Assembly: GCA_045616485.1 (NCBI GenBank)
Contig: JAZLGU010000072.1
Coordinates: 1-44,179, forward strand
DNA: 44,179 bases
Direction of reading: 5' to 3'
Source: RGIG3528 sp045616485
Lineage (GTDB): Bacteria > Bacillota > Clostridia > Lachnospirales > Lachnospiraceae
Within the stretch, counting starts at the first letter, position 1. The number at the start of each line of letters is the position of its first letter. Positions 32,400 through 40,141 of the stretch are shown here, one piece after another. Position numbers and translations under genes: made by a program. Under the pieces are notes generated by a model, which searched no databases, had not been told where the DNA came from, and was given only the letters and a program-made list of their open reading frames with translations.

Positions 32400-33224
32400 A
32401 TGAAAAACGAATTATTAACTATCGGGCCCGTAACCGTATACGGCTATGGGCTTATGATAGCCATAGGTGTTCTTGCAGCATATTTTTTAGGCGAGTTTAG
32501 AGCAAAGCGCAGAAATTGGAACTATGATATAGTTTTTGGTGTGACCATGTGGGCCATGATAGGTGGTGTACTTGGTGCCAAGCTGCTTTATATCATTACT
32601 GATATTAAAAATATAATTGCCAATCCATCAATTTTATTGGATTTTGGCAATGGTCTGGTAATATATGGCGGCCTTATTTGTGGCGTTTTGGCAGTTATCG
32701 TCTACTGCAAGGTGAAAAAAGTATATATTCCCCAGTGGTTTGATGTGCTCATTCCCAGTGTACCACTAGGACAGGCTTTTGGACGTCTTGGATGTTTCAT
32801 GGCAGGATGTTGTTATGGCGCAGAGACAGACAGCTGGTTCTCCATAGTATTTAAGGATTCTGATTTTGCACCTAATCACGTGCATCTTTATCCTACACAG
32901 CTCATGTCTTCCGCAGGTAATTTTATCCACTTTATTCTGCTTATGTATGTAATGCCACGTTTCTTCAAGAAGCCTGGTCAGGTAGTATCTTCCTACATGA
33001 TTTTCTACAGTATTGGCAGATTTGTGCTTGAATTTTTCCGTGGAGATGCTGAACGTGGTCAGGTAGGCATTTTATCTACATCCCAGTTTATCTCTATATT
33101 TATTCTGTTGGGAGGTATAGCTTTATTTACATTCTTTACTATCAAAAATTATCCTGTTAAGGATCTTACAGTAAAGCCTGTAGAGGCAGCTAAAGAAGCA
33201 TCAGAGGAAAAAGAAGATAAATAA
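32400..33224 (+). CDS. lgt: Prolipoprotein diacylglyceryl transferase
   Basis: This membrane enzyme transfers diacylglyceryl from phosphatidylglycerol to the lipobox cysteine of prolipoproteins, such as the GH51 lipoprotein in this window. The 274-residue product has seven hydrophobic segments. Signatures include VYGYGLMIAIGVLAAY, GNGLVIYGGLICG, the family motif GQAFGRLGCFMAGCCYG and HVHLYPTQLMSS. The C-terminal tail is rich in Glu and Lys. The stop overlaps the next start region by a single-base gap. Confidence 0.96.
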   Translation: MKNELLTIGPVTVYGYGLMIAIGVLAAYFLGEFRAKRRNWNYDIVFGVTMWAMIGGVLGAKLLYIITDIKNIIANPSILLDFGNGLVIYGGLICGVLAVIVYCKVKKVYIPQWFDVLIPSVPLGQAFGRLGCFMAGCCYGAETDSWFSIVFKDSDFAPNHVHLYPTQLMSSAGNFIHFILLMYVMPRFFKKPGQVVSSYMIFYSIGRFVLEFFRGDAERGQVGILSTSQFISIFILLGGIALFTFFTIKNYPVKDLTVKPVEAAKEASEEKEDK

Positions 33225-33225
33225 T

Positions 33226-34131
33226 ATGTCTGATTTTACATGTAATGCATGTCCCAGAGCCTGCAAGGCTTCCAGAGAAGATGCGTTTTCACTGGGAATA
33301 TGCTCTGTAGAAAAAAGAATAAAGATTTCAAGGGCGGCTCTTCACTATTGGGAAGAGCCGTGTTTGTCTGGAAAAAAAGGCAGCGGCACCATATTTTTTT
33401 CCGGCTGCAATCTAAAATGTGTCTATTGCCAGAACAGAGATATATCTGATGGCCAAGTGGGCTACTATATTACAGAGGATGAGCTGGCAGAAGCTATGTA
33501 TGAGCTGCGTGATCAGGGAGCTCATAATATAAATCTGGTGACCCCGTCCCATTATTACCTGCAGATTAAGCCTGTGCTGGAAAAAGTGAAAAAAGATCTG
33601 GGAATACCCATTTTAGCCAATACTTCTTCTTATGATTCTGTGGAGTCACTAAGAGAAATGGAAGGGCTTATAGACATATATCTGGCTGACTTTAAATATA
33701 TTTCCTCCGATATAGCAGGGAAATACAGTAAAGCTCCTGACTATCCCGAGGTAGCTCAGGCTGCCATAGCTGAGATGTATCGTCAGGTGGGGGAATGCGT
33801 ATTTGATGAGCAGGGCATGCTGAAAAAAGGAGTAATTGTAAGAAATCTTCTTTTACCGGGACATGTAAAGGAATCAGCAGAAGCTATCAGATACATATAC
33901 GAGACTTATGGAGATAAAGTATTTATCAGCATCATGAGCCAGTATACGCCCTACAGGATACCATCGGAGTATCCTGAAATTAACAGACAAGTAACAAAAC
34001 GTGAATATAAAAGACTCCTGGACAAGGTAATGGATATGGGGATATCCAATGCCTTTATCCAGGAGGGAGAAGTGGCAAAAGAAAGCTTTATTCCAGATTT
34101 TCAGAATAGTAACCCCAGAAATAATCAGTGA
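33226..34131 (+). CDS. Radical SAM protein, PflA-like
   Basis: A 301-residue radical S-adenosylmethionine protein related to pyruvate formate-lyase-activating enzymes. The iron-sulfur motif CxxxCxxC is CNLKCVYC in GTIFFSGCNLKCVYCQN. An N-terminal cysteine-rich segment (CNACPRACKASRE...GICSV) may bind a second cluster or metal. DFKYISSDIAGKYSKAPDYPEVAQAA and the RNLLLPGHVKES segment match the stand-alone PflA-like group with unknown substrates. It follows lgt after one base. Its 3' end overlaps the convergent gene by 44 bases, and its terminator lies inside that gene. Confidence 0.85.
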   Translation: MSDFTCNACPRACKASREDAFSLGICSVEKRIKISRAALHYWEEPCLSGKKGSGTIFFSGCNLKCVYCQNRDISDGQVGYYITEDELAEAMYELRDQGAHNINLVTPSHYYLQIKPVLEKVKKDLGIPILANTSSYDSVESLREMEGLIDIYLADFKYISSDIAGKYSKAPDYPEVAQAAIAEMYRQVGECVFDEQGMLKKGVIVRNLLLPGHVKESAEAIRYIYETYGDKVFISIMSQYTPYRIPSEYPEINRQVTKREYKRLLDKVMDMGISNAFIQEGEVAKESFIPDFQNSNPRNNQ

Positions 34132-35428
34132 GGTAATCTATGTAAAGGTCCTTAGGGACCTTTATTTTTATTTTATTATCAAGGCCCTGGAGCAGAGAAT
34201 TGCCCACTTCAGGCATTTTGTCACATTGAATAATGATTTCTTCCAGCTGGGTGCAGCCTTCAAAAATGGCACCCTGCAAAGCCACTACTTTCTTATCGTC
34301 CAGAGTATCAGGGATTACGATGCTGGTCCTATTTGATAAGGAAGAGGTAACACCGGTAATATAGACACTATCGTCCGTAAGCAGACATTTGAAGCCGTCG
34401 ACCTCTTTTGGCACTGCTATTGTTACATAAAGAGGAGCAGGATCAGGGAAGGTCATGGTGTTTTCGGACATAATTCCCTTGATTCTTTTTATATCATTTG
34501 ATAAATGCAAAGAATAGTAAGTGGAACCGGTATCATTTACGTGAAAATTGGAATCGTAGAAATATCCGGGATCCATAATGCTGTCATTAATATTACTGCA
34601 GATATCTGCGGTAATTTTTTTATTGATTGTCTGGATAAAAGCCTGGTAATCATCGGCTGTAACGCTATTTAATGAAGCAGAATTCATGGGGGGAAATCCG
34701 ATATAGACTGATGCACCCTTTTCCCTGCCGGAACAGGTAAACCGATTAATCATATCAGCAAAACTGTCAGTGACAATCTCCGGCGTAATCTCCGGCATGT
34801 TATCCAAAGAATAGCCCAGGGACATAATATTTTCGGGACGAGGGTATATAATATCACCCTTTTCATTAAAGGAAGATGAGGCATAGATGGTAGTGTTTCC
34901 TGCAGTGGATGCCAAAGTTTTATCAGCATTCTTTATATAGGCAGGATAGTTGTGAAGAAAGTATTTTGCATAATTTATACCAAGAGTAAAGGCCATCTCA
35001 GGTCGGCCCTCCATGGCATAAAGGAGATACTCATACCCTATATAAGAGGAATATGTCTGTGAGGAAGGCTCAGGCAGCAGTATTACTATATCGTCCTGAT
35101 TAATGAATGGTAAAGCCAGATCAAGCATAGGCTTGGTACCAATGGCAGCATATAAGCCAAAATTAACTACAGGAAGGCCGGTCTCTTTTTCAATAAGTTC
35201 AGAATCGATGGCAAAAGCTGTAGCAGATCCGCCTATGACCACGACCTTTGGACCGGTCAGACTGCTTATTCTGTCATATTTTCCCTGTAGCGCAGCATAA
35301 TACGAATCAGAAAAGGCAATGGGACGATTTACGGCATAGAAATAAAATGCCACAAATGGGACTGCCATGATAAGCGCGGTAATCAGGATATTCCGTATTA
35401 AGATTAATGGTCGCAATAATTTTTTCAT
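34088..35428 (-). CDS. SGNH-like protein with C-terminal BspA-like LRR
   Basis: A 446-residue membrane-anchored extracytoplasmic protein. One N-terminal helix (about 13-31) is followed by an SGNH-like domain with KVVVIGGSATAF (Ser68) and DSNFHVNDTGS (Asp292, His296). A region of about 110 residues with BspA-type leucine-rich repeats follows (IVIPDTLDDKKVVALQGAIFEGCTQLEEIII). It shares the short motif FNExGDIIYPRPEN with the protein encoded at 36807-38804, so the two are paralogous. It starts 2 bases after the MBOAT stop. The likely role is acceptor-side acyl transfer to a surface glycan (inference). Confidence 0.82.
   Translation of the reverse strand: MKKLLRPLILIRNILITALIMAVPFVAFYFYAVNRPIAFSDSYYAALQGKYDRISSLTGPKVVVIGGSATAFAIDSELIEKETGLPVVNFGLYAAIGTKPMLDLALPFINQDDIVILLPEPSSQTYSSYIGYEYLLYAMEGRPEMAFTLGINYAKYFLHNYPAYIKNADKTLASTAGNTTIYASSSFNEKGDIIYPRPENIMSLGYSLDNMPEITPEIVTDSFADMINRFTCSGREKGASVYIGFPPMNSASLNSVTADDYQAFIQTINKKITADICSNINDSIMDPGYFYDSNFHVNDTGSTYYSLHLSNDIKRIKGIMSENTMTFPDPAPLYVTIAVPKEVDGFKCLLTDDSVYITGVTSSLSNRTSIVIPDTLDDKKVVALQGAIFEGCTQLEEIIIQCDKMPEVGNSLLQGLDNKIKIKVPKDLYIDYLTDYFWGYYSENLE
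34144..34170 (+). terminator. Terminator of the radical SAM gene, embedded in the convergent gene
   Basis: AAAGGTCC (34144-34151) and GGACCTTT (34156-34163) form a perfect 8-bp stem with a 4-nt loop and a T-rich tail on the + strand. The sequence is also coding DNA of the SGNH-LRR gene on the - strand. Confidence 0.8.
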
Positions 35429-35430
35429 AA

Positions 35431-36798
35431 TCAGAAATCGAAATAAATGAATGAGCTGGCGGTAGTGCTACCCAGTATAACGATGCCCAAAAGAGCAATC
35501 AGTAAGCTGACTGCAGATACCAGACAGGAGGTGAATAGAGATACTTTCTTTCCGGATACAATAGCCTTAAGGATGGTGGTAACTATAATAGCGCAAATGA
35601 CAAATACAAATGCGAATATTGAAAGACGCAGGACGTTAAGGGCTGTAAACAGGTCTGTCCATGGATTAAACAGGGCAGAAGCTATAGAATAGGCGTCGAT
35701 AAGGTTGTTGGACCTAAATAATACCCATCCGATATTTACCAAAATGAAGGTTAATAACATGGCGAAAGGTCTAAGTACTAAAGGCAGTTTCTTTGTTTTA
35801 CCGTTAATGCCTGTTTTGGTCATAAAGGATATTTCTATTATTTGCAATACACCATGATACAGTCCCCAGGCAAGATAATTTAAAGAATTACCATGCCATA
35901 TACCGCTTATAAGGAATACTGTAAGTATATTTTGATAACGTTCTTTTTTGGTACCGCGGCTACCGCCCAAGGGGAAGTAAATGTAGGTACGAAGCCAGGA
36001 TGTCAGGCTGATATGCCATTTTTTCCAAAATGATACTATTCCCACTGACAAATAGGGATTTTTGAAATTCTCTGTAAGCTCGATGCCAAAAAGAAGAGCT
36101 GAGCCCCTGGCAATATCGGTATAGCCGGAAAAATCAAATAATATAACAAAAGAATAGGAAATAATGCCAATAAGTGTAGCTGTACCTGATAAAGAAGACT
36201 GGGAATCAAATACTATGGCCACAACAGGAGTAAGTATTTCAGCTACAGCCAGTTTTTTGGCGAGACCGATGGCTATAAGAGGAAATCCCCGATTGATTAA
36301 TTTGGACGAATATTCTGCATTTTTGAGACTATCCAGGAATTTATCCGGCTCCTCTACAGGGCCTGCCAGCATCTTTGGGAAAAAGAGCAGGTAGGAAAAT
36401 AAATCAATGGGAGAGGTGAGAGCCTTTATCTTACGGGTACGTATCTGTCTCAGATATGAAATACTCTGAAGTACACAATAGGATAAGCCTATAGGAGCAA
36501 AATTACCTGCTTTTATAGCAGAAAGTACTCTGAATGAGGCCAGGAAAAGCAGGCTCAGCACAATTCCTGCAAAGGAAATCCTACCACTATATTTTCTGTG
36601 TCGGCCCATTTCGTAGCCCAGAATGAAAATAATCCAGATGTAAATCATCAAAAGAAGAAGCTTTTCCGGCGAAAAGAAAATGTAAAATCCTAAGCTTGCC
36701 AGAAAAATAACATGGCTTTTAAATCTGGAGGGCACCAGATAAAAGACGGACACTGATGCCAGTAAAAACAATATGTAGTTAACTGAAGTCAGTGACAT
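35431..36798 (-). CDS. MBOAT-family O-acyltransferase (AlgI-like)
   Basis: A 455-residue polytopic MBOAT protein with about eleven hydrophobic segments. Motifs are NFAPIGLSYCVLQSISYLRQI (99-119), LFDFSGYTDIARGSALLFGIELTENFKNPYL, FWKKWHISLTSWLRTYIYFPLGG (His262) and SGIWHGNSLNYLAWGLYHG (catalytic His302). The sequence resembles the AlgI/DltB branch used in alginate and glycan acetylation more than the other MBOAT of this window. It is flanked by two SGNH-LRR genes with 2- and 8-base gaps, so the three are one operon. The acyl donor is unknown; no carrier protein gene lies nearby. Confidence 0.9.
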   Translation of the reverse strand: MSLTSVNYILFLLASVSVFYLVPSRFKSHVIFLASLGFYIFFSPEKLLLLMIYIWIIFILGYEMGRHRKYSGRISFAGIVLSLLFLASFRVLSAIKAGNFAPIGLSYCVLQSISYLRQIRTRKIKALTSPIDLFSYLLFFPKMLAGPVEEPDKFLDSLKNAEYSSKLINRGFPLIAIGLAKKLAVAEILTPVVAIVFDSQSSLSGTATLIGIISYSFVILFDFSGYTDIARGSALLFGIELTENFKNPYLSVGIVSFWKKWHISLTSWLRTYIYFPLGGSRGTKKERYQNILTVFLISGIWHGNSLNYLAWGLYHGVLQIIEISFMTKTGINGKTKKLPLVLRPFAMLLTFILVNIGWVLFRSNNLIDAYSIASALFNPWTDLFTALNVLRLSIFAFVFVICAIIVTTILKAIVSGKKVSLFTSCLVSAVSLLIALLGIVILGSTTASSFIYFDF

Positions 36799-36806
36799 AA
36801 GGCTCC

Positions 36807-38804
36807 TTATTGCTGGTTATTCAGGAAGGCATTAAGATCATTTATTAATCTTCTGGTGTGAACAGCAGCGCCTTCAAGTGTAGTATGGTAATAGTTGTCG
36901 TAAAAAAGATTATCTGTGAAATAATAATCCATAGGATTTGATATAATGGTACAATTTGAGCTTAATTTAGATGACAGTAAGTTCAAATGTGCATTAGTAG
37001 TGGATGTGAGCGTGGGAGTAATACTTTTTACATATGTAGGAGGGAAGGAGAAAAGGCAGGTAGCTCCCTTTTCTGTAAAAGCATCAACATATGAATTAAT
37101 GATATTCATACCACGATCATTTATGATATTGGAAGGGATATAGGTCAGCACTTTGCTGTTATTAACGGGACGAATATAAACCAAATCGCCGTACTTGTTG
37201 AAATATTTTCTGTTAATATAGGAATTTGGCATTACTCCGCTGGCAATAGCACTACGATTGAGATTCATGGCCTCCACGAAGGAATTTAGTATGGCAGGGC
37301 AGGCACTGATATCCAGGTTGTTTAACATATTAAGGTTGCTGGCAATACTTTTCCAAACTATGACATGAACCGGATCATAGCTGGCGTAGGAAGAATCGTA
37401 ATACTCCGGAGCCAGGATAATGATATCACCTTCATGGATATAGGAATTTAACAGCTGCAGTGAAATATGCATTCCGGAAAGGTAAGAGGAACCAAAATTA
37501 ACTATTTCGTATCCCGGGAAAGCGTCTTCTAACATCTGGCTGGAAATACCGAAAGAAGCAGATGAACCGGCTACAATAATGATGCGCTTGCCCTCGGTGC
37601 TTTGAAGACGTACATATTTATCAGCCAAGGCTGCATCGTAGGTAGCCACATATCTGTTTTCCATGGTACCGATAATTCTGAGATTTTTAAAATTAGGACA
37701 ATTAGCAACTGAATTATAATTAACATAAGTCAGTGACTGGGGAAGGATAAGGGTAGTGAAATCGGGACAGTTGCTGATAGTAGCATTTTTTACGGTTTTC
37801 ATACCTACCGGGAAAATCACAGTAGTGAGACCGGAAATACCATCAAAAGCGTTGGCATTAATATCTGTAACAGGTACTCCATTGATAAAGGGAGGTATGC
37901 TCACAATACCATTGATGGGGGTACCAATAAATTTTTCGATTAAGTAATTGGAATTAACGATTCTTCCGGTAAATTCTTCAGATTCAGCATATCTGTACTC
38001 CTGAGGATAAAGGATTAGATCCTGATGGCCAATGGTGGTCATGGAGCCAAGAGCAAAGTACTCACCGGAGTAGTCTGGAGCTGTGTTGTAGCCAATGAGG
38101 CTATAATAGCTGGTTGAAAGTTCTTCGGTGTCACCCTGAGGCAGAGTGACAATAGTACCGGGGTTGAGATCTTCACAGCCGGGCAGGATGGTAGCTTCGC
38201 CATCCTTCATGATGATAACGTTAAAAACGCTACGTTCAGGAACAGGAATTTCCTCATATACCACTTCTATAGTAGTGTCACCACTAATAGTTAAGGCAAG
38301 TGATCCATCATCCGGAGTCTGCTGGTAAATATCGTTAATTTTTACGGATTTCAGCTTATTTCCATCATCCGGAGTAAACTGTAAGGTGACAGTGTCTCCC
38401 TTTTTTAATAAAGAGTCCTGGGAAAAAGTGGTCTGTCCCATACCTTCATCGCTAATTGTCAGCTCATAATAATCACCTAAAGCAAGATATAGGGTACAGG
38501 AGGTATTTATGCTATCAAAAGTTACTTTGTTGTCGGTAAAAGTGTAGTGGTCTGAATTTATAATGTAATGCTTAGGATCAAGAGCGACCTGGAAGGATAC
38601 ACTGGAGCCGGGGGATACCTGAATAGGGTTGCTACTTAAGACCTCAAGGCCCTTTACGGGCTGCAAAGCAACAAAAACCATACCGGGATCAGTATCACCG
38701 GTATGGTCAATAAATTGTGAAAGTATATTAGATTTTACAATGTATGTGGCTACTGCCAAAATAAGCATACAAAGTATAACAAATACTACGGATTTTTTTC
38801 TCAT
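36807..38804 (-). CDS. SGNH-like protein with N-terminal beta repeats and LRR
   Basis: A 665-residue membrane-anchored surface protein. A helix near residues 4-22 is followed by a beta-rich region (about 25-180), an InlB/flg_new-like repeat (about 190-270, with YNTAPDYSGEYF) and BspA-like leucine-rich repeats (about 275-385). The C-terminal SGNH-like domain has IIIVAGSSASFG with a serine near 414 and DNYYHTTLEG near 640. Domain order is the reverse of the 34088-35428 protein, where the repeats follow the catalytic domain. ATG 38804 has GGAG 3 bases upstream, which is close; GTG at 38813 is an alternative. It begins about 10 bases after the hflX stop. Confidence 0.82.
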   Translation of the reverse strand: MRKKSVVFVILCMLILAVATYIVKSNILSQFIDHTGDTDPGMVFVALQPVKGLEVLSSNPIQVSPGSSVSFQVALDPKHYIINSDHYTFTDNKVTFDSINTSCTLYLALGDYYELTISDEGMGQTTFSQDSLLKKGDTVTLQFTPDDGNKLKSVKINDIYQQTPDDGSLALTISGDTTIEVVYEEIPVPERSVFNVIIMKDGEATILPGCEDLNPGTIVTLPQGDTEELSTSYYSLIGYNTAPDYSGEYFALGSMTTIGHQDLILYPQEYRYAESEEFTGRIVNSNYLIEKFIGTPINGIVSIPPFINGVPVTDINANAFDGISGLTTVIFPVGMKTVKNATISNCPDFTTLILPQSLTYVNYNSVANCPNFKNLRIIGTMENRYVATYDAALADKYVRLQSTEGKRIIIVAGSSASFGISSQMLEDAFPGYEIVNFGSSYLSGMHISLQLLNSYIHEGDIIILAPEYYDSSYASYDPVHVIVWKSIASNLNMLNNLDISACPAILNSFVEAMNLNRSAIASGVMPNSYINRKYFNKYGDLVYIRPVNNSKVLTYIPSNIINDRGMNIINSYVDAFTEKGATCLFSFPPTYVKSITPTLTSTTNAHLNLLSSKLSSNCTIISNPMDYYFTDNLFYDNYYHTTLEGAAVHTRRLINDLNAFLNNQQ

Positions 38805-38814
38805 AGACTCCACA

Positions 38815-40071
38815 TCAGGTATCGATGTAGGCTTTTACATGGATACCATCCTCTAAATATTCTTCAGAAATAATCTGACCATTGCGTCGGATTTTCTGAA
38901 TCTCGCCTGCCTCTGAAAAGGCAAAAACACGTTCAATATACTTGCGTTTGGAACGAATTATATCATCTAGAGTAGTAGCCAAAATATCGAGTCCGCTGCC
39001 ATCCTTAGCAGAAGTTTTAATAACGTAATCTGCACGGGGATCAGAGAATTTGTTTTCTGCAAGAGCAGGCGAGTCGGTAGTCACATCCCACTTGTTGAAT
39101 ACAGTGATGAAGGTCTGACCAGAGATGCCCAGGCTGTGAAGAGTATCATATGTTACTTCCATATGCTTTTCATAGTCGGGATTGGATGAATCCACCACTT
39201 GCACCACTATGTCTGAGTATTTAGCCTCTTCCAAGGTGGACTTGAAGGCTTCAATAAGGTGATGAGGAAGCTTACGTACAAAACCTACAGTATCCGTAAG
39301 GAGCATGGACTGTCCACTGGGGAGCTTAAGCTCTCTGGTAGTAGGGTCCAAGGTGGCAAAAAGCTTGTTTTCCTCAAGCACACTGGCTCCAGTCATCTTG
39401 TTCAGTAAGGTAGACTTACCGGCATTGGTGTAGCCGACAATAGCGGCAATAGGAATACCTGCCTTGGTACGGGCAGCTCTGGTAACGTCACGAGAACGTA
39501 CTACGTCATCCAAATCTGCACGAAGCTCAGATATACGATCTCTTATAAGTCGACGGTCAATCTCCAGCTTTTTCTCACCCGGTCCTCGGGTGCCGATACC
39601 GCCACCCAGCCTTGAAAGCTCGGAACGGGATCCGATAAGGTGAGACTGGCGATATTTAAGCTGTGCCAGCTCTACCTGAATCTTACCCTCGCGGGTAACA
39701 GCATGCTGGGCAAAAATATCCAGGATCACCTGGGTCCTGTCACACACCTTTATATCCAGTGCATCGGAAAGATTGCTAAGCTGGGCTGGGGTAAGCTCAT
39801 CATCACAAACAACTCCGGTAGCATCAAGCTCCGCTACCAGCTGCGCCAGCTCATCTACTTTACCTTTACCGAAGTAAGTAGTGCGATCAGGGGCCTCACG
39901 ATTCTGAATCAGAGTGCCAACAGTAGTAGCACCTGCAGTACGCACCAGCTCTTTAAGCTCTTCCAGGGACTCTAATGTGTCGTCTCTTACCAGCTCGCCG
40001 TTTTTATAGGTATCACCCTCTGAAACTGCAATTAATATAAAACGTTCTTCTATTTCTTTTAATTCTATCAA
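38815..40071 (-). CDS. hflX: Ribosome-associated GTPase HflX
   Basis: HflX is a GTPase that splits or rescues stalled 70S ribosomes and is linked to antibiotic tolerance. The 418-residue protein has the N-terminal HflX domain with TYFGKGKVDEL and VVCDDELTPAQ, followed by the GxGE(K) region SRLGGGIGTRGPGEKKLEIDRR. In the G domain, G1 is GYTNAGKST, G3 is DTVGF and G4 is NKWD. TTG at 40071 is the start, with AAAGGGGGG 6 bases upstream. It is the first gene of the run continuing into the SGNH-LRR/MBOAT genes, with a 10-base gap. Its own promoter lies at 40105-40132. Confidence 0.95.
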   Translation of the reverse strand: MIELKEIEERFILIAVSEGDTYKNGELVRDDTLESLEELKELVRTAGATTVGTLIQNREAPDRTTYFGKGKVDELAQLVAELDATGVVCDDELTPAQLSNLSDALDIKVCDRTQVILDIFAQHAVTREGKIQVELAQLKYRQSHLIGSRSELSRLGGGIGTRGPGEKKLEIDRRLIRDRISELRADLDDVVRSRDVTRAARTKAGIPIAAIVGYTNAGKSTLLNKMTGASVLEENKLFATLDPTTRELKLPSGQSMLLTDTVGFVRKLPHHLIEAFKSTLEEAKYSDIVVQVVDSSNPDYEKHMEVTYDTLHSLGISGQTFITVFNKWDVTTDSPALAENKFSDPRADYVIKTSAKDGSGLDILATTLDDIIRSKRKYIERVFAFSEAGEIQKIRRNGQIISEEYLEDGIHVKAYIDT

Positions 40072-40104
40072 ATATATCCCCCCTTTGGTAGTGGGTTTTT
40101 AATA

Positions 40105-40132
40105 ATTATACATTTTTTTTATAAAAAACCAA
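40105..40132 (-). promoter_or_regulatory. Promoter of hflX and the downstream acylation genes
   Basis: On the - strand TTGGTT (40132-40127) and a perfect TATAAT (40110-40105) are separated by 16 bp. The start point would be near 40098, 27 bases before the start codon. Confidence 0.65.
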
Positions 40133-40141
40133 ATTATAATT

